DNA of 64,000 nt. Source: Gammaproteobacteria bacterium (GTDB taxonomy: Bacteria; Pseudomonadota; Gammaproteobacteria; Magnimaribacterales; AG-339-G14). Every line of letters starts with the position of its first letter. The stretch's first letter is position 1. A program made the translations under genes and the position numbers. Below the pieces are notes generated by a model, which was not told where the DNA came from, did no database searches, and was given only the letters and a program-made list of their open reading frames with translations. Below, piece by piece: positions 37,101 through 46,891 of this stretch. The DNA lies in NCBI GenBank assembly GCA_003331625.1, contig QOPF01000001.1:62001-126000 (forward strand). Direction: 5' to 3'.

Positions 37101-37627
37101 CTATTTATTCTTGAAATTTCTAAAATAAAATCTTCGCCGAAAATATTTTGAAAATAATTTATTCTTTTAATAAATAAATCATAATTATTGTCTAAAACTG
37201 ATTTTCCAATGTGGCCTCTAAAACCACCCGATAAAGCAATCAATCCATCCGAACACTCTGAAAGCCACTCGCTTTCAACAACAGGAATGCCTATTTTTTT
37301 ACCTTCAGTTTGAGATTTAGAAATTAATTTTATTAAATTTTTGTAACCAGAATGATTTTTTGCAAGCAAGGTTAAATTAGCATTTTCCTTATGAGATACG
37401 CTATCTTTAACATGATTTATTTCAACCCCTGCAATAGGCTTTATGCCTTTAGATCTCAATGACTTATAAAACTTTAGAAAGCCAAAAAGATTTGTAGAGT
37501 CAGTTAGTGCCAAGCTTTCAAAATTAAATTCTTTAGCCTTTTCAGCTAATTTATCTATTTTAATTATGCTATCTGAAATCGAATATTCACTATGTATGTT
37601 TAGATGAGTAAATTTTTTATCTAGCAT
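34166..37627 (-). CDS. dnaE: DNA polymerase III alpha subunit
   Basis: Catalytic subunit of the replicative polymerase. The 1153-residue protein has the N-terminal PHP domain (THLNIHSEYS), the C-family polymerase core with GPGRGSGAGS and catalytic aspartates in NPDFDIDF (395-402), a tandem HhH region, an OB domain around 970-1050 and a C-terminal tau-binding domain. It overlaps rnhB by 11 nt and precedes accA, the conserved rnhB-dnaE-accA order. Confidence 0.98.
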   Translation of the reverse strand: MLDKKFTHLNIHSEYSISDSIIKIDKLAEKAKEFNFESLALTDSTNLFGFLKFYKSLRSKGIKPIAGVEINHVKDSVSHKENANLTLLAKNHSGYKNLIKLISKSQTEGKKIGIPVVESEWLSECSDGLIALSGGFRGHIGKSVLDNNYDLFIKRINYFQNIFGEDFILEISRINRPQEDLYNDFILSKASEIGLPVAASNEVRFINQDDYEAHETRVCIQNGEVLSNIKRTRNYFEDQFFLSPEEMHKKFKDIPDVLSNAYEISKKCNVEIETGIYVLPDFETPVNKSASDYLIDLSKKGLSEKIDNFSSEEQTKYYERLEFELKIISEMGYSGYFLVVSDFVNWAQLNDVPVGPGRGSGAGSLVAYCLGITGIDPLKYDLLFERFLNPDRISNPDFDIDFCKDGRDKVIDYVTQKYGKEAVAQICTFGTMAARAVIRDVARAQGKSYGLADKLAKMIPFSPDMTLEKALENNDLKRALKTDEQAVEIFDMARKLEGIIRNVGKHAAGVVIAPTKINDFSPLYLDEATNTLATQFDMKDIEAVGLQKFDFLGLRTLTIIKDALYLINKKRIKLNLNPIEIDEIDLEDRLTYELLQKGLTTAVFQLESRGLKEYLVKIKPSSFEDIISVVALYRPGPLDAGMVDTFIKRKNGKEKTDYIGDKHVEKVLKNTYGVIVYQEQVMQLAQEYAGFSLGQADILRRAMGKKIPEEMEKQRPEFIEGAKRNGKIERAAEGLFDQIQTFAGYGFNKSHSAGYALIAYQTAWLKSHYPVEFMCAALSSDMDDTDRIRLLLDDCKNFGIEIVKPDVNQSILNFVNHGDNEILFGLGAIKGLGRSAIENIISEREKKLFDNLYDFCARVDFSKIDKRGIEPLIKSGAMDSFNLSRKGMLESLEEAMKYAKQNSMTEESGIEDLFGGISNSKNFVSLQKEKSKHSVDSKLEFSSLGFFLNSHPVEEHYWELKKLGTNSIQNATEENINTFAGVIIRQNRIQTRRGPLIFATLDDKTDRIELVISSEVLENFEGNFNSQTIYIVSGEVTFEKDNLKKNIGLQKKMRVNTIKSLEEARIRAVTKLKINIEGQDKKDVLNIIENLKEIALNKDESEGSQIEMQYNHISGSANIELDKDFRILLNDDNMDKLVENCGKENLDFHYRLR

Positions 37628-38177
37628 TTTTTACAGGTTTATAACTCTTTCTGTGATGTTTACTTGGTCCTAATGATTTTAAAATATTTAAATGCTCTTT
37701 TGTTGGATATCCTTTATTTTTTTCAAGGAAATACTTCGGATATTTTTTACCTAAATTAACCATTAAATTGTCTCTGTGAACTTTAGCTATTATAGAAGCT
37801 GCCATTACTTCAAAAATTTTACTATCAGCCTTTACGATGGCTTCACAAGGCAAATCAACTTTAGGGATATCAATGCCATCTACAATTACTTTTATTTTAT
37901 TTTTATTTAAACCATGTATAGCCCTTTGCATAGCAAGTAAACTAGCTCGTCGAATATTTAAATTATCTATTTCATCTTTGGTAGCGATGCCGATAGAGAA
38001 AGAAATAGCTTCTCTTTTGATGATTTTTGAGAGAGAGCATCTTTTTTCTTGAGAAAGTTTCTTAGAGTCTTTAAGACCTTCAATTTTATTTGAACCCAAT
38101 ATAACTGCAGCCGCCACAACTGGTCCAACTAAACTTCCTCTACCTACTTCGTCAACTCCTGCAATGACAGAGTTCAT
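37617..38177 (-). CDS. rnhB: Ribonuclease HII
   Basis: Removes ribonucleotides from RNA/DNA hybrids. The 186-residue protein has the acidic active site in AGVDEVGRGSLVGPV (DEVG), the later VDG (VIVDGIDIP) and KADSKIFEVMAASIIAKVHRD motifs. It overlaps lpxB by 4 nt and dnaE by 11 nt. Confidence 0.96.
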   Translation of the reverse strand: MNSVIAGVDEVGRGSLVGPVVAAAVILGSNKIEGLKDSKKLSQEKRCSLSKIIKREAISFSIGIATKDEIDNLNIRRASLLAMQRAIHGLNKNKIKVIVDGIDIPKVDLPCEAIVKADSKIFEVMAASIIAKVHRDNLMVNLGKKYPKYFLEKNKGYPTKEHLNILKSLGPSKHHRKSYKPVKNAR

Positions 38178-39289
38178 TCTAAAATTAATTTTTTAATAGC
38201 TCTAGAAAATTTTGCCGAATCATTCACTGACAGATTATCTTTCAGAGAAGATAGTTGATTTATTATTTTAGATTCTGATAAAAATACTGAGTTTACCTTA
38301 GACAAAATTTCTAAACCCGTTACTTTGTTTTGTCTTAACTCGGGAACAATTTCACTTTGAGAAAGAATATTGGGTAGAGAAATGTATTTTGATTTCAAAA
38401 AAAAGTTTGAAAGAATAAAATTACTAATAAGATTACTTTTATAAATAACTACCATGGGCTTTGCTAGAATAGCAGCCTCTAGTGTGGCGGTGCCTGAGGC
38501 GACAACTGCAACGTCAGCCATAGATAAGGCTTTTTGTGTTTCGCCAAAGACGATTTTGATTTTATCTTTAATTTCTATAAAGTTTTTTGGCATATCTTCT
38601 AACTTATTTAGAGCTAAAACTATTTCAGTATCTTCGTTATCTTTTTTATATAAATTAATAAAATCTATTAAAGGACCTTCGTGGTATTTTATTTCTGATT
38701 TTCTACTTCCAGGTAATATTGCTATTACTTTCTTTTGCTTGGGTAAATTAAAATCATTTTTAATGGCTTCTATGTTGATATCTAAAGGCAAACTTTTAGC
38801 TAAATGATGGCCAACATAAGAAAAATTTACTTTATGTTTTTTTAAGAGGTCTGATTCAAAAGGAAATAAAGAAAAAATCAAATGATAAAGTTTATTAAAT
38901 TTTTTTACTCTATCGTATCTCCAAGCCCAGAACTGAGGACAAACATATTGGATGGTTTTTATATTAGTTTCTTTTCGGAGAGCTTTGCAAACTCCGCTAT
39001 TAAAAGAAGGACTGTCTATACCAATAAAGACGTCTGGCTTTTCTTTTTTTAAAAAATTAATTAATTGCTTTCTTCTCTTTAAAATTTTCCTTAAGTTTAA
39101 TATTGGGTCTATTAAGCCCATATACGAAATATCTGAAATAGGAAAAAAACTATCTAGGCCTAAGCTTTCCATCATGGAGCCGCCGACTCCTATGACAGTT
39201 ATAGAATCATTATTCTTTTTTAGATCTTTGAGCAAATCATGGCCAAGAGTATCGCCAGATTTTTCTCCTGCGCAAACTGCAACTTTCAA
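38174..39289 (-). CDS. lpxB: Lipid-A-disaccharide synthase
   Basis: Joins UDP-2,3-diacylglucosamine and lipid X to form the lipid A disaccharide. The 371-residue GT19 protein has AGEKSGDTLGHDLL at the N-terminus, YVCPQFWAWRYDRV, and the nucleotide-binding ILPGSRKSEI and ASGTATLEAAI motifs. It lies between lpxA (10-nt gap) and rnhB. Confidence 0.96.
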   Translation of the reverse strand: MKVAVCAGEKSGDTLGHDLLKDLKKNNDSITVIGVGGSMMESLGLDSFFPISDISYMGLIDPILNLRKILKRRKQLINFLKKEKPDVFIGIDSPSFNSGVCKALRKETNIKTIQYVCPQFWAWRYDRVKKFNKLYHLIFSLFPFESDLLKKHKVNFSYVGHHLAKSLPLDINIEAIKNDFNLPKQKKVIAILPGSRKSEIKYHEGPLIDFINLYKKDNEDTEIVLALNKLEDMPKNFIEIKDKIKIVFGETQKALSMADVAVVASGTATLEAAILAKPMVVIYKSNLISNFILSNFFLKSKYISLPNILSQSEIVPELRQNKVTGLEILSKVNSVFLSESKIINQLSSLKDNLSVNDSAKFSRAIKKLILE

Positions 39290-39299
39290 ATTTTTCCTC

Positions 39300-40070
39300 T
39301 TATCTAACTATGCTTCTATCTGAATAAGAAATACTGTCTATGAAAATTTTCATTTCAGTAATATTGTTAAATTTAGAAATGATTTCTTTCTTAGCATCAA
39401 TGAGTTTATTTTTTCTCAAATATAATATTTTATAGGATTCCTTTAAAGCTTCACTGGCTTGTTTTGATAAGTCTTGTCTTTGAATGCCAACAACATTCAA
39501 TCCTCGTGGAATGGCAGGATTTCCACTCACTCTTACAAAAGCTGGTACATCCTTGGTGATTATTGTTCCCAAAGCGCTAAAACTAAAACTTCCAATATTG
39601 CAAAATTGATGAACGAGGGTAAAGCCGCTTAGTCTTGCTCCTGAACCTACTTTTACTACTCCGGCAACGCCTGAATTATTGGTCATAACAATATCATTTT
39701 CTAAAATACAGTCATGAGCAACATGAGTGTAAGCCATTAATAAATTATTATTCCCTATTTTGGTTATTCCTAATTCCTGAATGGTGCCTCTATTAATAGT
39801 AGACCCTTCTCTAATTTCATTGTTATCGCCAATTTCCAAGAAAGTTTCTTCGCCTTGATATTTCAGATCCTGAGGATCTCCTCCAATACTTGTAAATGGA
39901 TATATCAAGTTATCTTTTCCTATGGAAGTGTTCTTATGGATAAAGACATTACCTTCTATTTTTGTTCCGGATTTGATTTTTACTTTTGGGCCTATTACAG
40001 AATAAGGTCCAACGAAAACATTGCTATCTATTTCAGCTGAAGAATCTATTTGAGCTAATGAATGAATCAT
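39300..40070 (-). CDS. lpxA: UDP-N-acetylglucosamine acyltransferase LpxA
   Basis: First acylation of lipid A synthesis. From ATG 40070 ([15 protein letters not shown]) the protein has 256 residues, near the usual 262. It forms a left-handed beta-helix of hexapeptide repeats with the catalytic histidine region [12 protein letters not shown] and a C-terminal helical domain. The start overlaps the fabZ stop as ATGA; a longer frame upstream to 40106 reads inside fabZ and is not preferred. Confidence 0.96.
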   Translation of the reverse strand: MIHSLAQIDSSAEIDSNVFVGPYSVIGPKVKIKSGTKIEGNVFIHKNTSIGKDNLIYPFTSIGGDPQDLKYQGEETFLEIGDNNEIREGSTINRGTIQELGITKIGNNNLLMAYTHVAHDCILENDIVMTNNSGVAGVVKVGSGARLSGFTLVHQFCNIGSFSFSALGTIITKDVPAFVRVSGNPAIPRGLNVVGIQRQDLSKQASEALKESYKILYLRKNKLIDAKKEIISKFNNITEMKIFIDSISYSDRSIVR

Positions 40071-40507
40071 TTGGGACGATCTGCGCATAAAACTGTAGCT
40101 GAGCAAATAAATTTATCACCTACAGTAGCCTTACACTCAAATTTCCAAATTCCTTTTTTTTCGGAAATTTTATTAGACTCCAATGTTAGTTTGTCTCCCG
40201 GAACAACAGGATTTTTAAATCTTAACTTATCTGCTCCCACAAAGTAATACATTGATCCTTCTTCAGGAGTTTTATTCATAGAAACAAATCCTAATATGCC
40301 CGAAGCCTGAGCAAGAGCTTCTAAAATTAAAACGCCAGGCATTACTGATCTATTTGGAAAATGACCTGCAAAAAAAGGTTCGCCATTAGTAATATTTTTA
40401 TATGCTTTTACATATTTATGTTCTTCAATCTCCTCAACCCTGTCTACTAATAAAAAAGGATACCTATGAGGCAGTAAAGTTTTTATTTTTTCTATATCAA
40501 TCATCAA
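40067..40507 (-). CDS. fabZ: 3-hydroxyacyl-ACP dehydratase FabZ
   Basis: Dehydrates 3-hydroxyacyl-ACP in fatty acid elongation and competes with LpxA/LpxD for hydroxyacyl-ACP. The 146-residue hotdog protein has [11 protein letters not shown], the catalytic histidine in [15 protein letters not shown] and the glutamate in LILEALAQA. It overlaps lpxD by 11 nt and lpxA by 4 nt. Confidence 0.97.
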   Translation of the reverse strand: MMIDIEKIKTLLPHRYPFLLVDRVEEIEEHKYVKAYKNITNGEPFFAGHFPNRSVMPGVLILEALAQASGILGFVSMNKTPEEGSMYYFVGADKLRFKNPVVPGDKLTLESNKISEKKGIWKFECKATVGDKFICSATVLCADRPK

Positions 40508-41471
40508 ACTTCTTTTTTTGAATCGTAATATGTTTTAGCCATTTAGAATGTTCTAGAACAACTGAGCCTCCGGAATAAACTCCTGAGATTTCAATTGATT
40601 TTGTTACATAAGTCATAGGGTTTATTCTAACTTTACTTGCTATTTTTATATTATCAACAATCCCACAACCGCCGCCAATCAGACATTGATCTCCAATAGT
40701 GGTGCTTCCAGCAATAGCTGTTTTAGCTCCAATTATTGTATTTTTACCAATTTTACAATTATGGGCGATATGAACTTGATTATCTAGTTTTACTCCAACG
40801 TCTAAATTAGTTGAACCAAGAGATCCCCTATCTATTGTGCAAGCTGCTCCTATTTCGACATTATCTTGTAATTCTAAATTTCCTATGTGTTCGATTTTTT
40901 CCCAAGAATCTGAATTTTTAGCAAATCCTAAACCATCAGAGCCTAAAACTGAATTTGAATGAATAATATTATTTTTCCCCAAAATAGTTGCATGGTATAC
41001 GGATACATTTGGATGAATAAAAGTTCCAGAGCCAATTTCCACATTGTTACCTATGTAACAACCTGAATTAATTATCACTCCTTTCCCTATTTTTACGTCT
41101 TTTCCAATAAACACATTTTTGGCAACCTGAATGTCATCTGAATTTTTAAAGTTCATCGAATAATCTTGAGAGAGTTTTTTTCTTAAGTCATCAGAAAAAA
41201 ATTTAGTTAATCGTGCATAAGCTAAATGCGAATCTTCTACGACTATGCAATCCTTCCTGCAAAAATCTTTAAATTCTTTTTGAAGAATTACGGCAGAGGC
41301 ATTAGTTTTTTCAAGCTGCTTTGTAAATTTTTTATTGTAAATAAAAGAAATTGAGCCTTCTTTTGCTTCTATTAAAGGATGAATTTGGAAGATTAATTTC
41401 GAGGGCTCTCCTAATAATTCTCCATCAAGAAAATTTGAAATCTCTGACAGCTTAAAAGATTTTTTGGACAA
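40497..41471 (-). CDS. lpxD: UDP-3-O-acylglucosamine N-acyltransferase LpxD
   Basis: Third step of lipid A synthesis, adding the second acyl chain. The 324-residue protein has an N-terminal uridine-binding domain (about 1-100), a hexapeptide left-handed helix with the catalytic histidine in [11 protein letters not shown], and a C-terminal helix. It lies 2 nt after skp and before fabZ. Confidence 0.96.
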   Translation of the reverse strand: MSKKSFKLSEISNFLDGELLGEPSKLIFQIHPLIEAKEGSISFIYNKKFTKQLEKTNASAVILQKEFKDFCRKDCIVVEDSHLAYARLTKFFSDDLRKKLSQDYSMNFKNSDDIQVAKNVFIGKDVKIGKGVIINSGCYIGNNVEIGSGTFIHPNVSVYHATILGKNNIIHSNSVLGSDGLGFAKNSDSWEKIEHIGNLELQDNVEIGAACTIDRGSLGSTNLDVGVKLDNQVHIAHNCKIGKNTIIGAKTAIAGSTTIGDQCLIGGGCGIVDNIKIASKVRINPMTYVTKSIEISGVYSGGSVVLEHSKWLKHITIQKKKFDD

Positions 41472-41473
41472 AT

Positions 41474-42004
41474 CTATTTATTCTTCTGTTCTTTATTTAT
41501 TAGATCAACAACTTCAGGAGTAAGATTTATTTTTTCATCTGTCCTATCAAAGGCTAATAGAGCTTGAGAATTTAATAACATTTTTATCTTTTTTGCCTTA
41601 ATAAGTTCATTAACGACTTTTTGAACAGATTCAGCTTGATCAGCTTGTAGTTTTTGAGTTACTTCCTGCTCTTTAGCTTGGATTTGTTGTGATAGAAGTT
41701 GAATACTTTGGTAAAGAGTTTGAATCTTTTTTAAAATTTCTTCTTGTTCGCTTTGCGAAAGAGTTGATTCTTCTTTTTTTAATTTTTCTGCAAGTTTAAT
41801 CCTTTCGCTGTCTTTTGATTGGGCCTCATCAGTAAGATCTTTGTAATCTGAAGAATCTCTTAAATCGTCAATACGTTCTCTAGCAAGATCCGTACCTAGA
41901 AAAATAGCATTGTAATCAATTACGGCTATTCCATCTAATAAGTAAGCAAGGTTTCCGAAACTTAATAGTGAAATAAGAATAAATAGTTTCTTTAAATTGT
42001 TCAT
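41474..42004 (-). CDS. skp: Periplasmic chaperone Skp/OmpH
   Basis: Holds unfolded outer-membrane proteins in the periplasm. The 176-residue protein has a signal peptide (about 1-20, FILISLLSFGNLAY), then IAVIDYNAIFLGTDLAR and a long charged coiled coil (about 40-140, QIQAKEQEVTQKLQADQAE). The position between bamA and lpxD is diagnostic. The 79-nt gap before it is one of the larger gaps in the cluster; nothing definite is seen there. Confidence 0.92.
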   Translation of the reverse strand: MNNLKKLFILISLLSFGNLAYLLDGIAVIDYNAIFLGTDLARERIDDLRDSSDYKDLTDEAQSKDSERIKLAEKLKKEESTLSQSEQEEILKKIQTLYQSIQLLSQQIQAKEQEVTQKLQADQAESVQKVVNELIKAKKIKMLLNSQALLAFDRTDEKINLTPEVVDLINKEQKNK

Positions 42005-42083
42005 TTTAACTCCATCAAAATATTATTTTAAATCTTAAAAGTATTGAATTTTACCCTTTTGGATAAGAAAATTCCTATTTTTT

Positions 42084-44408
42084 TTAAAATTGAGTTCCTA
42101 TCTCAAACTGAAAGGTTTCTGTTCTATCATTAGGAGAATCATTAAAAACTGACGCTAGTGCAAAAGATAATGGTCCAAGAGCTGTTATCCAAGTAACGCC
42201 TATTCCTATAGAATATCTTAATTCAGATAAATCAAACTCATAACAATTTGTTTCGTAAGATTGGCACCCATCGCTAAAAACATTTCCATAATCTAGAAAA
42301 ACTGAACCTCTTAAGGATCTTGGGTCTGGGACAAAGTCTAAGGGGATAATTAAATCTAAACCGCCGGTTATGCTATAAGGTCCTCCAACGGGTCTTTGAT
42401 ATCTTGGATCATACCCAGATTGGTATTCTGCTTTTGGGCCTAAATAATTTTGTTTGAAACCTCGAACAGATCTCATTCCACCAGCATAAAAATGCTGATA
42501 AGGAGGCGCTGTATTTGTATCATCATAAGCAAATAAAATCCCAATTTGAGATCTGTAACCAAGAGTTAAGTTTAATGGTAACGGTCTAAAAATCTTGAAA
42601 TCATGAACGAATCTTCCATAATTCAGATTACTTCCAGGTAAGGTTAGAGATAATGAAATAGTATTGCTGCTACCGTTGGTTGGGAAAAGTCCTCTGTCTA
42701 GTGTGATTCTAGCCCAAGAAACTGAACCACTATAAGTGTTAAAATCGAAACCTTCGGAATTATAAAAATCCTGAAGTTGTCTAGAGCTATAAACATTTGT
42801 TTTGAGCTGGGTATTATCTGTTGAAAGAGAAAGACTCAGTTGTTCAATTTCACTAATTGGTAACTGAAAAGATACATTTCCTCCGTAAGAATCAGTATTG
42901 TAGGCTGCAATATTAAAATTACCGTAATCTGTTTTTCTGTAAAATGCACCGTAACCAAGCCCTATTCCGTCGATAGTAAAATAAGGATCAAAGAAGTTAA
43001 AAGAAATATCTTGTCGCCATTCGCTATAGTTAATACCTACTGAAACTGAATTCCCAGTTCCAAAAGCATTTTTTTCTGAATAATTTGCCCCTAAACTAAA
43101 CCCATAAGCGCCATAACCCAATGAACCTCCTATGGAGCCAGAATATTGCTCTTCTACCTTGAAAATGACATCAACTTCATCTGTAGATCCAGGAACTGAT
43201 TTCTTTTCATAATCTACAGCTTTAAAAAAGCCCAGCCTATCTAATCGAAGTTTTGAACCTTCAAGTAAATTATTAGAGACCCAGCTTTTTTCCATTTGTC
43301 GCATTTCTCTTCTTAAAACAACATCATGCGTCCTTTCGTTACCTTCAAATGAAATACGGTTAACCATAGTCCTCTGGCCTGGATCTACAAAAAGCGTCAA
43401 GGCAACGGTCTTTTCGTTTTCATTTATATCCTTTGAAGTTGAAACTTCGGCATTTGTATAGCCCAAATTTTCTAAAAGGTTGGTAATTCTATCTTCTGTG
43501 AGTTTTAAAAAACCTTCAATATATATCTCATTTACGGGTATAGATATTAAACTCCTTACAAAAATCTCTTTATCTTCTAAATCTCCAGCAAGTTTAACTT
43601 CGCTAACTTTATACACTTCACCTTCATTTACTTTTATAGTCAAAAAAATATCTTTCTTATTTTTAGAGATGCTGACCATCGTAGAAACAATATCAAACTT
43701 TAAATAACCTTGATTTTTGTACATAGATTCTAAGGTCTCTAAGTCTCCTTTTAAATTTTCTCTAGAATATCCAGAGCCTCTGCTGAAGACCGAAAGCCAG
43801 TTTTTTTCTTTTAGTTTAAATTCTTCTAAAATTTCTTGATCGCTTAAAATCTTATTTCCCACAATATTAATCTTTCTCAGAGAAGCAGACTTTCCTTCGT
43901 CAATGATGACCGATAGTTTTATTCTGTTTTTAGGTAAATTTTCAGAACTCACTTCGACGTTAGAGGAATATTTACCTTGAGATGCATATTGCCTTTCAAG
44001 TTCAACGCTTAAATTTTCGAACACCGATCTTTTATAAAGCGAGCCTTCGTAGATTTCAGATTTCTTCAGGCCATCAAGCAGAGCTTCGGTTTTAATTTGT
44101 TTATTGCCTTCGATAAAAATTTCATCAATTGTAGGCCTTTCTTCGACTTCGATTAAAAGTGCATTACCGTCTCTACCTAATTTAACATCATCAAATTTTC
44201 CTGTTTTGAATATTGATAAAGCAATCTCCTTAAAAAGATTTTTATTTACAACATCGCCTAATCCAACTGGCATGACAGCGAAAACGCTTCCTGCAGAAAC
44301 TCTTTGTAGTCCAGTTACCCTAATATCGTCTACTACCCAAGCGTCACTTTCTTGCAAGAATGAAAGCGGTGAAAATAAAATTAAAAATATTAAAGTTCTT
44401 GAAAGCAT
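42084..44408 (-). CDS. bamA: Outer membrane assembly factor BamA
   Basis: Core of the BAM complex that inserts beta-barrel proteins. The 774-residue protein has a signal peptide (about 1-20), five POTRA domains (about 23-420) and a 16-strand Omp85 barrel with the lid motif VRGF (AGGMRSVRGFKQN). It ends in an aromatic residue (FEIGTQF), the barrel-targeting C-terminus. bamE is also in this window. Confidence 0.97.
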   Translation of the reverse strand: MLSRTLIFLILFSPLSFLQESDAWVVDDIRVTGLQRVSAGSVFAVMPVGLGDVVNKNLFKEIALSIFKTGKFDDVKLGRDGNALLIEVEERPTIDEIFIEGNKQIKTEALLDGLKKSEIYEGSLYKRSVFENLSVELERQYASQGKYSSNVEVSSENLPKNRIKLSVIIDEGKSASLRKINIVGNKILSDQEILEEFKLKEKNWLSVFSRGSGYSRENLKGDLETLESMYKNQGYLKFDIVSTMVSISKNKKDIFLTIKVNEGEVYKVSEVKLAGDLEDKEIFVRSLISIPVNEIYIEGFLKLTEDRITNLLENLGYTNAEVSTSKDINENEKTVALTLFVDPGQRTMVNRISFEGNERTHDVVLRREMRQMEKSWVSNNLLEGSKLRLDRLGFFKAVDYEKKSVPGSTDEVDVIFKVEEQYSGSIGGSLGYGAYGFSLGANYSEKNAFGTGNSVSVGINYSEWRQDISFNFFDPYFTIDGIGLGYGAFYRKTDYGNFNIAAYNTDSYGGNVSFQLPISEIEQLSLSLSTDNTQLKTNVYSSRQLQDFYNSEGFDFNTYSGSVSWARITLDRGLFPTNGSSNTISLSLTLPGSNLNYGRFVHDFKIFRPLPLNLTLGYRSQIGILFAYDDTNTAPPYQHFYAGGMRSVRGFKQNYLGPKAEYQSGYDPRYQRPVGGPYSITGGLDLIIPLDFVPDPRSLRGSVFLDYGNVFSDGCQSYETNCYEFDLSELRYSIGIGVTWITALGPLSFALASVFNDSPNDRTETFQFEIGTQF

Positions 44409-44417
44409 AACTAAATT

Positions 44418-45749
44418 TTAAGCAAAGATTCTAAAAATATCATTGAAAAATACGAAGATAAAAAGAAATAAAAGCAATAACGTTCCTATTTTATTAGAAA
44501 AATCTAAAAGCTGAGCTGGAAGGTCTCTCCCTAATATTCTTTCTATAGTCAATATGAGTGCCTGACCTCCATCTAGAACAGGGAGAGGAAAAAGATTTAC
44601 TATGCCAAGACTTATGCTTATAAAGGCAATTAGATATATAAACGAATAAAATCCTCCATAAATTACAGATTCACCAGCATATTGGCCAATCATTACTGGC
44701 CCGCCTAAATTTTTAGCAGATACTTGTCCAAACATGATTTTCCCTATAAAGATAATAGAGTTTTCAATCACACTGTATGTTTGAGCTATAGAATTTTTAA
44801 AAGCATCTAAGAAACCATATCTAATAAATTCTCTGTTATTTGGACTAAGGATGTAAGCTGCGCTAATGCCAATCTGCCAATTAAAATTGTTTTTAGATAG
44901 TTTTGGTTTTATTTTTAATGTTTCAAAACTTCCCTCTCTAAGTAACTTTAAAGAAATTTCCTGACCATTAGCTTCATTCACTAAGTTTTTAATATCTGTC
45001 CAGTTGTTAACAATACTATTATTTATTTCTAAAATTTTATCGCCCTGCTTTATTCCGCTTTTTTCTGCTGGACTAGAATTTACGACTGTTCCAACAATTG
45101 GTTCTATCGGAGGAAGAATTCCCAAAGATGAAAGCAAATTTGAAGGCTCTTTTGTACTAAGCCAGTCTTCTATTTCTATTTTCTGAAAATAAAAACTTGC
45201 ATTTCTTTTAACCTTAAAGGTAATTACCCCAGTATCGCCTAATCTTTTTGAAAGCATTAATTGAGCATCAGAGTATGAAGATATTTTATTTTTATCGATT
45301 TCAACTATTAAATCATCTTTAAGTAACCCAGAAGTTTCAGCTTTCGAATCTTTCATGACATCTCCTATTACGGGAGTTACTTTATAAACTCCATAGAGGT
45401 TGATCATAAAAAAAATAATTATTGCTAATATAAAATTAAATATCGGTCCGCCAAGAGTAATTAATAATTTTTGGTAGTATTTTTTTGATAAGTAGGAATC
45501 ATTGTTATTAGATACTTCAGAAATTTCTTCTCCATTCATTTTTACATATCCTCCAAACGGAAGAATCCTTAAATTAAAAATAGTTTTTGATTTTGTTTGC
45601 CAACTTTTAATAGATTTTCCAAAGCCAATAGAAAAATCTAAGACCCTTACTCCAAAAAGTCTTGCAAAGAAAAAATGACCTAGCTCATGAATAAAAACTA
45701 TTATAGAAATAAGAGTTAAAAAAGAGAATATATAGGTTAGAAAAGTCAT
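44418..45749 (-). CDS. rseP: Site-2 intramembrane protease RseP
   Basis: Cuts the anti-sigma factor RseA after DegS to release sigma-E in related bacteria. The 443-residue protein has the zinc site HELGH (21-25), two central PDZ domains (about 110-285) and the second metal motif in FPLPVLDGGQAL. It lies between dxr and bamA, linking stress control to outer-membrane assembly. It abuts dxr, with 1-nt overlap. Confidence 0.96.
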   Translation of the reverse strand: MTFLTYIFSFLTLISIIVFIHELGHFFFARLFGVRVLDFSIGFGKSIKSWQTKSKTIFNLRILPFGGYVKMNGEEISEVSNNNDSYLSKKYYQKLLITLGGPIFNFILAIIIFFMINLYGVYKVTPVIGDVMKDSKAETSGLLKDDLIVEIDKNKISSYSDAQLMLSKRLGDTGVITFKVKRNASFYFQKIEIEDWLSTKEPSNLLSSLGILPPIEPIVGTVVNSSPAEKSGIKQGDKILEINNSIVNNWTDIKNLVNEANGQEISLKLLREGSFETLKIKPKLSKNNFNWQIGISAAYILSPNNREFIRYGFLDAFKNSIAQTYSVIENSIIFIGKIMFGQVSAKNLGGPVMIGQYAGESVIYGGFYSFIYLIAFISISLGIVNLFPLPVLDGGQALILTIERILGRDLPAQLLDFSNKIGTLLLLFLFIFVFFNDIFRIFA

Positions 45750-46891
45750 TAAGTTAATTTTTTTAAATGATGATGAGCAATATTTTTTGCTTCATCGTTG
45801 AAATCTGTGATTGATTTCAATGATACAGAATTTAGCTTTATATTGCTTCTATCAGCATCATTTAATGCAGAAGCTATTAATTTAAAGATATTCTGAAAAC
45901 TAAGCTTTTTGTCTAAGAAACATTTAACTGCTACTTCATTAGCAGCATTGAGAATAATTGGCATACCTTTACCATGCTTCAGGGCAAAATATGCAAAATC
46001 GATGGATGGAAATTTTCGACGATTAATTTTATGAAATGTTAATTTCTTAAGTGTTTGTAAGTCTATTTTTTTTGAAACGCTAGAAATACTTTTTGGAAAT
46101 CCTAAACCATATGAGATTGGTATTTTCATATCAGGATTCGCCATAGATGCCAAAATAGTTCCATCAGAAAATTCTACGAAAGAATGAACTAAGCCTTCTG
46201 GATGGATTATGGTATCTATTTTTTCTGAATCAATATTAAATAAATATTTAGCTTCAATAATTTCTAAAGCCTTGTTCATTAGAGTTGAAGAATCAATAGT
46301 AATTTTTTTTCCCATTTGCCAAATTGGGTGCTTTAGTGCTCTTTGAATAGTAATTTCTTTAAATTTATTTTTTGGTAAGTTATAAAAAGGACCGCCGGAA
46401 CAAGTAAGAGTAATTTTAGATATGCTGCCCTGGTCTTTACCCCTAGTACTCTGATGCACTGCGCAATGTTCTGAGTCAATAGGAATAATCTCAGCTCCAC
46501 TTTTTTTTGCTTCTTTCATTAAGAACTCTCCAGCCATAACAAGAGGCTCTTTGTTTGCAATCAAAACTTTCTTACCAGACTTAATTGAATGATAAATAAG
46601 CTCTAGACCTTCTGATCCAGAAATAGCGGCAATAACAATATTTGTTTTATTATTAGAAATTAGTTTTAAAAGATCTTCTTTGCAAATTAGTTTTTTTGAA
46701 AAATTATTTTTTTTTGGATTTTCAAGAAAAATTTTTGAATTTTTAAAATCTTTAGCCTGGTTTTTAATCAAACTTTCATTTGAAGAAGCAACTAAACAAC
46801 TTACATCAAATTCTTTGTTATTTTTTTTAATTACTTCTATGGATGACTTGCCAATAGAGCCTGTTGAGCCAAGTATGATTACATTATCCAT
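45749..46891 (-). CDS. dxr: 1-deoxy-D-xylulose 5-phosphate reductoisomerase
   Basis: Second step of the MEP isoprenoid pathway. The 380-residue protein has NADPH-binding GSTGSIGKSSIEV at the start, NKEPLVMAGEFL, the metal site in PIDSEHCAV and the catalytic loop CSGGPF with KHPIWQMGKKITIDSSTLMNK split across it. It is flanked by cdsA and rseP as in Pseudomonas. Confidence 0.97.
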   Translation of the reverse strand: MDNVIILGSTGSIGKSSIEVIKKNNKEFDVSCLVASSNESLIKNQAKDFKNSKIFLENPKKNNFSKKLICKEDLLKLISNNKTNIVIAAISGSEGLELIYHSIKSGKKVLIANKEPLVMAGEFLMKEAKKSGAEIIPIDSEHCAVHQSTRGKDQGSISKITLTCSGGPFYNLPKNKFKEITIQRALKHPIWQMGKKITIDSSTLMNKALEIIEAKYLFNIDSEKIDTIIHPEGLVHSFVEFSDGTILASMANPDMKIPISYGLGFPKSISSVSKKIDLQTLKKLTFHKINRRKFPSIDFAYFALKHGKGMPIILNAANEVAVKCFLDKKLSFQNIFKLIASALNDADRSNIKLNSVSLKSITDFNDEAKNIAHHHLKKLT